Assembly: GCF_900116615.1 (NCBI RefSeq)
Contig: NZ_FPBF01000003.1
Location: 1 to 64,000 of the forward strand
Origin: Algoriphagus locisalis
GTDB taxonomy: Bacteria > Bacteroidota > Bacteroidia > Cytophagales > Cyclobacteriaceae
Reading direction: 5' to 3'
DNA length: 64,000 bases
The translations under genes and the position numbers were made by a program. This document shows positions 30,173 through 39,221 of the stretch, in pieces (within the stretch, counting starts at the first letter, position 1; each line of letters starts with the position of its first letter). The notes beneath the pieces were generated by a model. The model worked only from the letters and a program-made list of their open reading frames with translations, made no database searches and had not been told where the DNA came from.

Positions 30173-31450
30173 ATGCATTATAGATTCAAACCTACCCTAT
30201 TACTTGTCTTTGGAGTCTGCTTAGTAATTTCCTGCAAGGAAAAGGTATCCTCGGAAGAAAAGAAAGAACTTGGCCAACAACGTGCAGACACCGTACTTAC
30301 TGCCATAGGAGAGCTAATCTTACCTTCTCCATACTCCTCGGAGCCTACCACGAATCGCAGTAAAGTGATCGGTTGGCCAGAAGACCAGACACCCAAAGTG
30401 CCAGAAGGATTTACGGTTACAAAATTTGCCGCTGATCTTGATAATCCTCGGGCGACTTACATTGGCCCCAACAAGGATTTATTTGTGGTAGAAAGCAATA
30501 CCAAGAACAGCGCAGATAGAATCACTATTTTTCAGGATAAAAATAATGATGGGCAATATGAAGTGCGGGAAGTTTTTAAAGATGGCCTAAATCAACCCTT
30601 TGGAATGCTGATCATCGGGCAGACCTTTTATATTGCCAACACGGATGGCCTTTACCGTTTCCCTTATAAAGAAGGTCAAATCCAACTCGAAGGAGAGGGT
30701 GAGAAAATCGTAGAATTGCCAGCCGGAGGATATAACAATCATTGGACTAGAAATCTAATTGCAAACGAGGATAATTCAAAAATATACATCTCAGTTGGTT
30801 CGGCCAGTAACGTCGCAGAGTACGGAATGGAAGAAGAGATCAGGAGAGCAGCAATCCTGGAGATCAATCCGGATGGATCAGGTGAAATCCTCTATGCTAC
30901 TGGTTTACGAAATCCAGTAGGTATGTCTTGGAATCCTGTAAATGGAGAGCTTTGGACGGCTGTAAACGAACGGGATGAACTGGGCAATAATTTGGTTCCA
31001 GACTACATCACCAGCGTAAAAAAAGATGGATTTTATGGTTGGCCCTACTCCTACTTTGGACAAATTCCAGATCCACGAATGGAAGGTAAAGGTACAGACA
31101 AAGTAGCTCAGGCTATAATCCCAGATGTGCCTGTGGGAAGCCATACAGCATCTCTTGGACTCACTTTCTATAATGGTGGTGCTTTTCCTGGTAAATATAA
31201 TAATGGGGCCTTTGTAGGCCAGCACGGCTCTTGGAATAGGAAAGAACTCAGCGGTTATAAGGTACTTTTTGTCCCGTTTGCGAATGGAAAGCCTGCCGGA
31301 GAGCCAGAGGACTTTATGACTGGATTTATAGCTGATGAGGAAAAATCTGAAGTTTACGGAAGACCAGTAGATGTCACCGTCATGCCGGACGGTTCACTTT
31401 TGGTGAATGATGACAGTGGAAACACACTCTGGCAGGTACGGGCACAGTAA
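30173..31450 (+). CDS. PQQ-dependent sugar (sorbosone-type) dehydrogenase, lipoprotein
   Basis: A 425-residue protein from the ATG at 30173; the frame extends upstream to a TTG at 30122, but the signal peptide MHYRFKPTLLLVFG with lipobox VISC begins at the later start. The body is a six-bladed beta-propeller like soluble glucose/sorbosone dehydrogenases: GFTVTKFAADLDNPRATYIG, FGMLIIGQTFYIANTDGLYR, ATGLRNPVGMSWNPVNGELW and GQHGSWNRKELSGYKV, where the histidine and arginine positions match substrate/PQQ-binding sites of the family. It would oxidise sugars or sugar aldehydes in the periplasm or at the outer membrane. It stands alone. Confidence 0.88.
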   Translation: MHYRFKPTLLLVFGVCLVISCKEKVSSEEKKELGQQRADTVLTAIGELILPSPYSSEPTTNRSKVIGWPEDQTPKVPEGFTVTKFAADLDNPRATYIGPNKDLFVVESNTKNSADRITIFQDKNNDGQYEVREVFKDGLNQPFGMLIIGQTFYIANTDGLYRFPYKEGQIQLEGEGEKIVELPAGGYNNHWTRNLIANEDNSKIYISVGSASNVAEYGMEEEIRRAAILEINPDGSGEILYATGLRNPVGMSWNPVNGELWTAVNERDELGNNLVPDYITSVKKDGFYGWPYSYFGQIPDPRMEGKGTDKVAQAIIPDVPVGSHTASLGLTFYNGGAFPGKYNNGAFVGQHGSWNRKELSGYKVLFVPFANGKPAGEPEDFMTGFIADEEKSEVYGRPVDVTVMPDGSLLVNDDSGNTLWQVRAQ

Positions 31451-31523
31451 TTTACTTAAAATTCATATTTCTATTGTCTCCATAATCTTTTTAGTTTTTA
31501 TGGAACAATGAACCATGAAGCTC

Positions 31524-31642
31524 CATCAAGCCGTGGACGACAAAGACAGGAAGGTAAAGGAATAAAATCGCTGTGCAGCAAGCGGCTTTATGCCGGATCT
31601 AACGGTCGCCCAGATCCCAAAGGACTAACTTGGCGAGGAATT
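31524..31642. repeat. Diverged intergenic repeat, copy B
   Basis: It starts CATCAAGCCGTGGACGA and matches 16754-16869 in order at the start, middle (GCAAGCGGCTTTAT) and end (CTAACTTGGCGAGGAAT). It has no coding potential in a single frame. Confidence 0.45.
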
Positions 31643-31939
31643 TTAGGCCCAAACCGGTCAGCCTAATGTCAATTCGCAGTGTTTTAGGAGACACCAAGAG
31701 AACAGCATTGATGATGCTCGATTTCTGAATCCCCAACTCCACCTAGCTAAACACATAAAAAAAATATTTTTATAGTTGTCTATGGCAATATATTGATCTT
31801 AAGAGTATAATCAGAATGCTTAAAACAGGACTTTCAACCTACTTTAATAGTCTCCAAATCATCCATAAAACGTAACAATACCCATATATCCTCTTTTAAA
31901 TAGTTCGAAAAGACTCTTTCTGCGTCCACATTGTAAATC

Positions 31940-31975
31940 AAGCACTTAGCGCAAATATTCGCTAAGTGCTTTTTT
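31940..31975 (+). terminator. Strong hairpin terminator without an assigned gene
   Basis: A perfect 12-bp stem, AAGCACTTAGCG with CGCTAAGTGCTT, has an 8-base loop and then six T. The nearest upstream plus-strand gene ends 490 bp earlier. Confidence 0.75.
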
Positions 31976-32044
31976 CATTTTCACACGATTTACACACAAA
32001 ATGCCATAAAGCCTTAATTGGAGCTTATGAAAATGGCATGAAAA

Positions 32045-32080
32045 AGCCCCAAAAATCAAAGGTTTTTGAGGCTGTTTTTT
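32045..32080. terminator. Bidirectional terminator-like hairpin
   Basis: The stem AGCCCCAAAAA with TTTTTGAGGCT has one mismatch and is followed by T6 on the plus strand. On the minus strand it is followed by T5, so it can end the DUF1593 gene that stops at 32194. Confidence 0.6.
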
Positions 32081-32193
32081 CAACTACTCACTATTACACT
32101 ACAACATAACAACTAAAATGACACTTCATTGGTACTTAGAAAGTCATTTAAACCTCTAAAAATCAAATAAATAATTTCAAACAGTGTAGTATA

Positions 32194-33579
32194 TTAAGGC
32201 TTGAAAATCACTCTACGATAGCTGGTTAAGTTTGGGATCCCGTCATCGCTAACCTCGCAAATAACATGAAACTCCTTTCCCACAGCATCCGAAGGAACAT
32301 GGACCGTGGCAATGCCTGATTCACTGTCTGCTATTTCAATATTCCCGGTATAGGTTCCTGCCTCGGGAATTACCCACCATTTATAGTTTAAGCCATCCTT
32401 ATCCGGATCATTTGATTTTGAAGCATCCAGTTTGATCTTTTCCCCGGCTTTGCCCTCAATTATAAATGGACTGATCCCTTTGTCTCCATTGATGGAAACA
32501 AGAGGATTCCGGTTACCTTTTCCTTCCTTTGCCCAATCCATACGGGCTGCGAAATTATTGAAAGTGGCAGGATAGAAATGCTCCAGGTATTTCCTTGAAA
32601 TATCCGCCGCTGGAGAATTGAAATTGGAATAAGAAGAAGTCACCTTATCTTCTGTCAACTGAAAAACAGAATATCCTCCCCAACTTACCTGATTAGGAAA
32701 CATAGGATCATTCAGTCCATTTGGCATCAGATGCAAGAACGCCGGCGTATCTCCTTCCACGCCATATTTGTATTTGGGATAGACTGCTCCCAACGCCCCA
32801 TGTCCCTGAATATGCTCCACATAGGCTTCCCAATTTCGCTTGCCTGTACCATTTTGAAATATCCAGGCCGACTCATCCCAGATAAACAGCAGGTCCTCTG
32901 CAAACTCTTTTCTCATCCAGTAATGAGAGCTGATATCGTATGGAGTTTTTTGATCCCGGTCCTGATCAGTGATGGCATAGGTTGGGATTTTGTGGAGAAA
33001 TTTCTTTAGCTCAGCTTCCGATCGATTTTGCTTCACATCCCAGATAGCCTGAGCCAGGGTATTTCCACCACCCCAAATCGTAATCCACAGCGGTCTATCG
33101 TCTTTTTGGTCTGCCAGTTGGATGATAAAATCACTCCCTGCCGATTCGTTGCCTTCACCTAGAAATTCCAACCCTCGGTTTTCACTGCCAAACATGGTCA
33201 CACTCCTCAGATAGTCAGGACTTGGCCAATAGCCTATAGTCTGCCGGGACTCAACTGCATTGAATTGCTGCTGGTTGGAGCGTTTTTGAAGGTTAGGCAA
33301 ATCCTTTTCATAGGCATCTATCGCTGCATGAATGAGCCCCATAAAGTCCTCACGGGTTTTATCCAAACTCCACCCTGTGGTGAAAATCAGGGCTTCAATC
33401 TCAAAGAGATCTGCATGGGCCATCAGGCGAACGAGGGATTCACTGTCATCCGTTTCCCAGGTGGACACATCGGTCAATACAACTATTCTAGGCTTAAGTG
33501 TTTGTCCATTCTTGCTTTGCTGTGCAAATCCGGTAAGTGAAAGAAATGCGAAAAAGGAAAGAGATAAAATCCTGTACAT
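32194..33579 (-). CDS. DUF1593 nucleoside-hydrolase-like secreted protein
   Basis: The 461-residue protein has a signal peptide ending near GFAQ. Residues about 30-300 match the DUF1593/nucleoside-hydrolase-like domain: RIVVLTDVSTWETDDSESLV with the aspartate cluster of the fold, then LWITIWGGGNTLAQAIWDV. The C-terminal Ig-like domain (KIKLDASKSNDPDKDGLNYKWW) is typical of these proteins, some annotated as cellulose-binding. It is likely a periplasmic hydrolase or binding protein for a glycoside; the substrate is unknown. It is divergent from an AraC-type gene 101 bp away, which may regulate it. Confidence 0.85.
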   Translation of the reverse strand: MYRILSLSFFAFLSLTGFAQQSKNGQTLKPRIVVLTDVSTWETDDSESLVRLMAHADLFEIEALIFTTGWSLDKTREDFMGLIHAAIDAYEKDLPNLQKRSNQQQFNAVESRQTIGYWPSPDYLRSVTMFGSENRGLEFLGEGNESAGSDFIIQLADQKDDRPLWITIWGGGNTLAQAIWDVKQNRSEAELKKFLHKIPTYAITDQDRDQKTPYDISSHYWMRKEFAEDLLFIWDESAWIFQNGTGKRNWEAYVEHIQGHGALGAVYPKYKYGVEGDTPAFLHLMPNGLNDPMFPNQVSWGGYSVFQLTEDKVTSSYSNFNSPAADISRKYLEHFYPATFNNFAARMDWAKEGKGNRNPLVSINGDKGISPFIIEGKAGEKIKLDASKSNDPDKDGLNYKWWVIPEAGTYTGNIEIADSESGIATVHVPSDAVGKEFHVICEVSDDGIPNLTSYRRVIFKP

Positions 33580-33680
33580 AGTTCAAGCTGATTAATTTTG
33601 GGTTAGGTTACATTACAAAATTACCCTCGTAATAAAACAAAAACCACCTATATTCCTTTCAAAACTTATCGAATTCCGAG

Positions 33681-34514
33681 ATGAACAAGCGTTTTGATGA
33701 AAAAAGAAATGTTTTTAAGCCTTATGGTTTTTCCTGTGAAATGTGGGTTCCAAGTCTGATGCACAGACCAGATCGGCACAATGAAATCGAAATCAATTTT
33801 TTCCCCGAAAAAGGTATCACCTATTTATTTCAAGGAAGGAAAATCGAGATGCCGGCCAATCGATTCACGCTTTTTTGGGCATTGACACCGCATCAAATCG
33901 TAGGCTTTGAATCTACGAATCCATATTATGTCTGCACTGTACCCTTTTCTGTTTTTTTGGAATGGAAGCTAGCGCCAAGCTTTCTAGAGAAAATTCTGAG
34001 TGGACAAATTATAGCGGAGACGAACCCCACCTATTCCTCTATTGATGAATTTAATTTCAAACGCTGGCTCAGTGATTTTCAGGAAGAGAAAAACCCGAAA
34101 ATTGCCTTGTTGGAGATTCAGGCTCGGGTAAATAGAATGGCTAGTGAATTTGCACCTGATGTCTCAGAAAGCATCTCAGCTACCCCTATCAAAGAAAGTA
34201 ACCAAGTGGAAAAAATCGCGATGTTTATTGCCCAGAATTATAGCGAGCCCATTAGAGTATCAGAAATTGGCCAGGCGATGGGTCTGCATCCTGACCATGC
34301 AAATTCCATTTTCAAGAAAACTTTTGGCACTACCCTAAGTGAATATATCACCGAAGAACGCATTTCCCATGCCCAGCGGGAATTAATGACATCAGATCTT
34401 CCTATCACCAAATTGGCTTTCAATTGCGGTTTTCAATCAATCAGTAGATTTAATTCCGCATTTCTGAAGATCACAGGTTGTACGCCACGAGAATTCAGGA
34501 AAAAAAACAGATGA
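33681..34514 (+). CDS. AraC-family transcriptional regulator (cupin N-terminus)
   Basis: The 277-residue protein starts with a cupin-like sensor domain (DRHNEIEINFFPEKGITYLF, FTLFWALTPHQIVGFE), like melibiose/sugar-type AraC regulators. The C-terminal DNA-binding domain at about 175-275 has two helix-turn-helix motifs (VSEIGQAMGLHPDHANSIFK and ITKLAFNCGFQSISRFNSAF, then the TPREFRK ending). It is divergent from the DUF1593 gene, its probable target by position. Arabinose or galactoside sensing is not established. Confidence 0.9.
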   Translation: MNKRFDEKRNVFKPYGFSCEMWVPSLMHRPDRHNEIEINFFPEKGITYLFQGRKIEMPANRFTLFWALTPHQIVGFESTNPYYVCTVPFSVFLEWKLAPSFLEKILSGQIIAETNPTYSSIDEFNFKRWLSDFQEEKNPKIALLEIQARVNRMASEFAPDVSESISATPIKESNQVEKIAMFIAQNYSEPIRVSEIGQAMGLHPDHANSIFKKTFGTTLSEYITEERISHAQRELMTSDLPITKLAFNCGFQSISRFNSAFLKITGCTPREFRKKNR

Positions 34515-34581
34515 AATCAAGCATGACCCGAAGCGACACACATAGGAATGATTATAATTCATGCGAAGATTCCATAGCCTG

Positions 34582-34597
34582 TCCCGACTATTCGGGA
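34582..34597. repeat. Short CCCGA/TCGGG hairpin
   Basis: TCCCGA and TCGGGA are separated by four bases. Such TCCCGA-loop-TCGGGA hairpins are often scattered between genes in this bacterial group. There is no T-run, so it is probably not a terminator. Confidence 0.35.
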
Positions 34598-34712
34598 TGA
34601 CCTTAATAAAAAATTATAAACACATGAAATGACCACTCGCCAACCTTAAAATTACCTGATTTGCACTGATTGGACTGGCTTGCATAAGGTGTGCACAGCA
34701 AGGCTCAACTAA

Positions 34713-34744
34713 TAAAAAAAGCCATTCGGAAAATCGAATGGCTT
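34713..34744 (-). terminator. Rho-independent terminator of the E1 dehydrogenase gene
   Basis: The stem AAGCCATTCG with CGAATGGCTT has a 6-base loop, and the A7 on the plus strand becomes a T-run on the minus strand. It lies 24 bp after the stop of the E1 gene. Confidence 0.85.
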
Positions 34745-34767
34745 GACTATAAATAATTGATTATCTA

Positions 34768-37182
34768 TTAGATAGCTGGATATTTTTTAGGGTTCACTTC
34801 AGACATCATGGCATATACTTTTTCTACTACGTCATCCACACTTGGCTTGGAGAAGTAATCCCCATCAGATGAGTATGCTGGTCTATGTGCTTTGGCAACT
34901 ATCGTCTGAGGTTCGGAATCCAGGAATTTAAACACATCCTGCCCTTCGATTACCTGCTGAAGCATAAATGCAGAACCTGCACCTGGCACATCCTCATCGG
35001 CAAATATCACTCTATTGGTCTTCTTGATAGACTCACCGATAATTCCGTGTACGTCAAAAGGAAGTAGCGTTTGCACATCAATAACTTCAATCTCAATTCC
35101 CATCTCCGCTAAGTCGGTAGCGGCTTCTAAAACAATTCTACACATGGAACCATAGGTTACTAAGGTTACATCAGTACCCTCTCTCAAAACTTCTGGTTTA
35201 CCTAGTGGAACGGTATATTCGCCTAAGTTTTCAGGCATTTTCTCTTTTAATCTGTACCCGTTCAAGCATTCAATGACGATTGCCGGTTCGTCAGATTTCA
35301 GAAGTGCATTATACATTCCTGCTGCCTGAGTCATGTCCCTAGGCACACAAACTACCATTCCCCGCAGTGAGGAAAGGATCATTCCCATAGGAGAACCTGA
35401 GTGCCAAACTCCTTCCAATCTATGTCCACGCGTACGCACGATCATAGGAACCTTTTGACCTCCTTTGGTTCGGTAATTCAGGCAGGCTACATCATCCGAA
35501 AGCATCTGAAGACCATAGAGCAAGTAATCCAGGTATTGAATCTCTGCCAGCGGTCTCAAGCCTCTCAATGCTGTACCTATACCCTGTCCTATAATTGTAC
35601 ATTCTCTAATACCCGTATCAGCGACGCGCAGCTCCCCATGCTTAGCCTGTAAGCCTGCGAATGCCTGATTTACGTCTCCTATTTTACCCACATCTTCACC
35701 GAAGGTAAAAAAGCGGGGATCTTTCTGCAGCGTCAGGTCAAAATAGGATTGTAACACTTCTCTCCCATCTACTAAAGGAGATTTATCATTAAACTTGGCA
35801 GGCACTTCCTCCACGTTCAGCACACTCCATTTGGAATGACTGTAAAGATGGCTGTTGTATCTATCGAAATTCAAATCAGACTGCTTTGAAAACCAGTTTT
35901 TTAAGCCTGACTTCGCAGCAGAACTATCCAGTCTCAACGTCAAAAGCGCTTTTCTGACAGCCATCACCACATCCTTTCGTATAGGATTGATCGTTTTGGA
36001 AAGCTCCTCCGCCAGTTGATCGATAAGCACCTTTCTTGTACTATGCTGCGCCGCTTCCCGGAGAAGTGTCACAACTTCATTTAATTCCGTTTTGATTTCA
36101 TTGGAAAAACTTGCCCAGGCGGCTTCCTTTTCTTGCTTCACCTGCGCTTTGGCTTCAGCCTCTATCTTATCCAAGGTATCGGCATTAGCAATTTTATTGC
36201 TCAGTATATATTCTCTGAATTTCGAAATACAATCCCAGTCCTTCTCCCACTGAAGTCGCTTTTTATCCTTGTATCGCTCATGCGACCCAGAGGTAGAGTG
36301 ACCTTGAGGCTGGGTCATTTCCAGCACATGTATCAACACTGGAACATGGGAGGTTCTAGCCAGCTCACCAGCTTCCACATAGGCATTCAGGAGTTCTTCA
36401 TAATCCCAGCCTTTCACCTTGATTATCTCAATTCCCTTCTGGGAATCAGTTCGCTCAAATCCCGCTAAAACCTCCGAAATACTACCCTTAGTGGTATGAA
36501 ATTCATTTGGAACAGAAATCCCATAACCGTCATCCCAAACGGAAATCACCATCGGCACCTGCAAAACGCCGGCAGCATTGATAGATTCAAAAAACATCCC
36601 TTCTGAAGTGGATGCATTTCCTATAGTTCCCCAGGCAACTTCATTTCCGTTGACCGAAAACTTAGTCATTTCCTTCAATCCCTTGTTTTCCCGATACAGT
36701 TTGGAGGCGTAAGCCAACCCCAGAAGCTTAGGCATTTGGGCAGCTGTTGGCGAAATATCGGCAGCTGAATTATACATTTTAGTCAGGTCTTTCCAGCTTC
36801 CATCCTCATTAATAGAACGGGTAGCGAAGTGGCCATTCATCAATCGCCCTGCACTGGCAGGCTCTTGCTCCACATTGGTGTGAGCGTACAACTGTGAAAA
36901 ATATTGCTGAACCGTCAATTCACCGATTGCCAGCATGAATGTCTGGTCTCTGTAGTATCCTGAGCGGAAATCTCCAAGTTGGAAAGCCCTAGCCATGGCT
37001 ATTTGCGCCAGTTCCTTGCCATCTCCAAAAATCCCGAACTTCGCTTTCCCCATAAAAACCTCTTTCCTACCCATCAATGAAGCATGCCTACTGATCAAAG
37101 CAACCCGAAAGTCTTCGAGTATAGCATCTTTAGAAAGGTTCGGTGAATTCAGGTTTTGGGGAACTGATTGAACTTCTGACAT
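34768..37182 (-). CDS. Fused alpha-beta E1 component of a 2-oxoacid (branched-chain type) dehydrogenase
   Basis: About 804 residues from the ATG at 37182; the frame is open to an ATG at 37257, and both starts are possible. I prefer 37182 because MSEVQSVPQN leads directly into the conserved region. The N-terminal half is E1-alpha (GKAKFGIFGDGKELAQIAMA, then the thiamine-diphosphate region GTIGNASTSEGMFFESINAA). The C-terminal half, from about 480, is E1-beta (DPRFFTFGEDVGKIGDVNQA, LAEIQYLDYLLYGLQ, then a transketolase C-domain). E1 decarboxylates the oxoacid and passes the acyl group to E2. Alpha-beta fusion is common in Bacteroidota. E2 and E3 are not in the window. Branched-chain substrates are likely but not proven. 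Confidence 0.92.
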   Translation of the reverse strand: MSEVQSVPQNLNSPNLSKDAILEDFRVALISRHASLMGRKEVFMGKAKFGIFGDGKELAQIAMARAFQLGDFRSGYYRDQTFMLAIGELTVQQYFSQLYAHTNVEQEPASAGRLMNGHFATRSINEDGSWKDLTKMYNSAADISPTAAQMPKLLGLAYASKLYRENKGLKEMTKFSVNGNEVAWGTIGNASTSEGMFFESINAAGVLQVPMVISVWDDGYGISVPNEFHTTKGSISEVLAGFERTDSQKGIEIIKVKGWDYEELLNAYVEAGELARTSHVPVLIHVLEMTQPQGHSTSGSHERYKDKKRLQWEKDWDCISKFREYILSNKIANADTLDKIEAEAKAQVKQEKEAAWASFSNEIKTELNEVVTLLREAAQHSTRKVLIDQLAEELSKTINPIRKDVVMAVRKALLTLRLDSSAAKSGLKNWFSKQSDLNFDRYNSHLYSHSKWSVLNVEEVPAKFNDKSPLVDGREVLQSYFDLTLQKDPRFFTFGEDVGKIGDVNQAFAGLQAKHGELRVADTGIRECTIIGQGIGTALRGLRPLAEIQYLDYLLYGLQMLSDDVACLNYRTKGGQKVPMIVRTRGHRLEGVWHSGSPMGMILSSLRGMVVCVPRDMTQAAGMYNALLKSDEPAIVIECLNGYRLKEKMPENLGEYTVPLGKPEVLREGTDVTLVTYGSMCRIVLEAATDLAEMGIEIEVIDVQTLLPFDVHGIIGESIKKTNRVIFADEDVPGAGSAFMLQQVIEGQDVFKFLDSEPQTIVAKAHRPAYSSDGDYFSKPSVDDVVEKVYAMMSEVNPKKYPAI

Positions 37183-37616
37183 AAGGGTTAATTTACTAAA
37201 GTTATCTGGGTTTTGCTTGGTTGATTTTTTGAATCCTTCAAAAATAGCCAAATCCATTTTCTATGCAAATTTCATTATTAGAATTTTTCCATCAAAAATT
37301 TTGAAGCAGGTCAAAATAAAGAATCAAAACAAAATTTAATTTCGAAAAAACAACAATATCCATTATTAGTAATAATATAACCTAAAGCACTGTAGGCTAT
37401 AAACCAAGCATTTAGCAAAAAAATCAGGTCAAAATTTTAAATGCTTAAAAATCATATTTTAAAATAAATTTAATGATTAAAAGTATAAACGGAACATAAT
37501 TTTGAATTTCAATTATTTTCAAAAGCATACCAAATACTATTCTTTATCGTGCAACTTGATAGCAACTCAGTTCTTATATTTGTGCGCAAGTTTATTTAAA
37601 TCCAAAATTTGAAGTC
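37183..37616. other. Divergent promoter region, E1 gene and ald
   Basis: A 430-bp very AT-rich stretch with no coding potential. It holds a candidate ald promoter at 37556-37582 and must hold the E1 promoter on the minus strand. Confidence 0.55.
37556..37582 (+). promoter_or_regulatory. Candidate ald promoter
   Basis: TATATTTG at 37575-37582 matches the Bacteroidota -7 consensus TAnnTTTG. A TTG lies at 37556-37558, 16 bp upstream, slightly shorter than usual. The predicted leader to the ATG at 37617 is about 30 bases. Confidence 0.5.
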
Positions 37617-38735
37617 ATGATTATAGGTGTTCCTAAGGAAATCAAAAACAATGAAAACCGGGTAGCGCTTACTCCTGCCGGTGCAAAAGAATTGGTAAAA
37701 AGAGGTCATTCTGTTTACGTTCAGCACACCGCTGGAGAAGGTAGTGGTTTCCTGGACGAGGCTTATGCCGAAGCTGGAGCAACTATCCTCCCAACTATCG
37801 AAGCGACCTATGAGATCGCTGAGATGATTATGAAGGTAAAAGAACCTATTGAGGCGGAATACAAGCTGATTAAAGAAGATCAATTGTTGTTTACCTATTT
37901 TCACTTTGCTTCTTATGAACCTTTGACTAAGGCGATGGTAGAAAGCAAATCTATCTGTCTTGCCTACGAAACGGTAGAGAAATCTGATAGAAGTCTTCCA
38001 CTTTTGGTTCCGATGTCTGAAGTGGCAGGTAGAATGGCTGTACAGAAAGGCGCAAACTACCTAGAGAAACCACTTGGCGGAAGAGGTATTCTTCTTGGTG
38101 GAGTACCAGGTGTACTTCCAGCAAAGGTATTGATTCTTGGAGGTGGTATCGTAGGAACACAAGCTGCATGGATGGCTGCTGGCCTGGGAGCTGACGTGAC
38201 TATCATGGATGTCAACTTACCGCGTTTACGCTATTTGGCTGACGTGATGCCAGCAAACGTGAACACCATGATGTCTAATGAATACAACATCAGAAAACTA
38301 ATCCAAAACCATGATCTGATCATCGGTGCAGTATTGATTCCGGGTGCAAAAGCGCCGCACTTGATCACGCGTGATATGTTGAAAGATATGCTTCCTGGAA
38401 CTGTGCTCGTAGATGTGGCAGTAGATCAAGGTGGATGTATAGAGACATGTAAGCCTACTACGCATCAGGATCCTACTTTCGTAATCGACGATGTGGTTCA
38501 CTATTGCGTAGCCAATATGCCTGGCGCTGTACCTTACACCTCTACGTTGGCATTGACCAATGCAACTCTTCCTTACGCTATGCAACTCGCGGATAAAGGC
38601 TGGAAGAAAGCCGCTCAGGACAATCCTGATCTGGTTCCAGGCTTGAATATCATCAATGGTGACATTGTGTATCAGGCAGTAGCAGAAGCATTTGATATGG
38701 ATTATACTCCAGTGATAAAATACTTGGCTGACTAA
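37617..38735 (+). CDS. ald: Alanine dehydrogenase
   Basis: This enzyme interconverts L-alanine and pyruvate plus ammonium with NAD. The 372-residue length is standard. It starts MIIGVPKEIKNNENRVALTP with R15, and has K75 in MKVKEP, H96 in FTYFHFASYE and the Rossmann motif LILGGGIVGTQAAWMAAGLG. The DVAVDQGGCIETCKPTTH block carries the catalytic aspartate near 270. It is soluble, stands alone, and ends in a terminator at 38760-38792. The divergent E1 gene suggests shared amino-acid/pyruvate metabolism by context only. Confidence 0.97.
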   Translation: MIIGVPKEIKNNENRVALTPAGAKELVKRGHSVYVQHTAGEGSGFLDEAYAEAGATILPTIEATYEIAEMIMKVKEPIEAEYKLIKEDQLLFTYFHFASYEPLTKAMVESKSICLAYETVEKSDRSLPLLVPMSEVAGRMAVQKGANYLEKPLGGRGILLGGVPGVLPAKVLILGGGIVGTQAAWMAAGLGADVTIMDVNLPRLRYLADVMPANVNTMMSNEYNIRKLIQNHDLIIGAVLIPGAKAPHLITRDMLKDMLPGTVLVDVAVDQGGCIETCKPTTHQDPTFVIDDVVHYCVANMPGAVPYTSTLALTNATLPYAMQLADKGWKKAAQDNPDLVPGLNIINGDIVYQAVAEAFDMDYTPVIKYLAD

Positions 38736-39221
38736 ACTCAGTAGATTACAATAAATCAGAATCCCTCCGGTGAAAACTGGAGGGATTTTATTTTGTACAG
38801 ATTTAACCATGGTGGTCATTTTCCAAACCACAAAGCTCACGGAGAATAACACTGAGGACACAGAGGACAGCTAATAGGTGATTCAGAAGCTTGATCATCA
38901 ACTGGGAATTAGTGTAAACAGGGTGATCTAATTGCTGAACCCGGTGGGATTTCTTTAGGGTTGGAGCTCACAAAATATTATAGCAATATCCAGGCAGCGG
39001 CTTTTTCAAAATTCTGACCAATGAAAAAGAAACCCGATGTATGGTTAAGTTAACGTCATCACAGTTCTATTTACCTCTGTTTAACCAAAATGAAGATATT
39101 ATCAAAAACTAAGAAGATAAAAACACTTCCTACAAGTTTTAACTTCAAAATTGAATAGATTGCTAACTACAGACTTTATAAACGACTGCGTTACAATAAT
39201 TTCTTGAGATAGTTTAATATT
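38736..39221. other. Intergenic region after ald
   Basis: After the ald terminator the sequence is mixed. A stretch at about 38820-38870 has CACAAAG/GGACACAGAGGACA-type repeats, and about 38920-39020 gives a short protein-like peptide (DLIAEPGGISLGLELTKYYS) without start or family. The LacI-gene promoter is expected at the right end. No intact gene is seen. Confidence 0.4.
38760..38792 (+). terminator. Rho-independent terminator of ald
   Basis: The stem AATCCCTCC with GGAGGGATT is followed by TTATTTT. It lies 25 bp after the ald stop. Confidence 0.85.

Larger units (their letters stand above)
31451..32193. other. Intergenic region with repeat copy B and two terminators
   Basis: The 740-bp gap contains the repeat copy at 31524-31642, a strong hairpin at 31940-31975 and a bidirectional-looking hairpin at 32045-32080. 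No intact gene is seen. A strong terminator with no gene directly before it suggests a transcript, perhaps a small RNA or a lost tRNA, ended here. Confidence 0.45.

Noticed and set aside
31901..31930. tRNA 3'-end-like sequence (TTCGAAA, GCGTCCACA)
   Set aside because: The T-stem does not pair, including the invariant G-C next to the loop. It is too weak to call.
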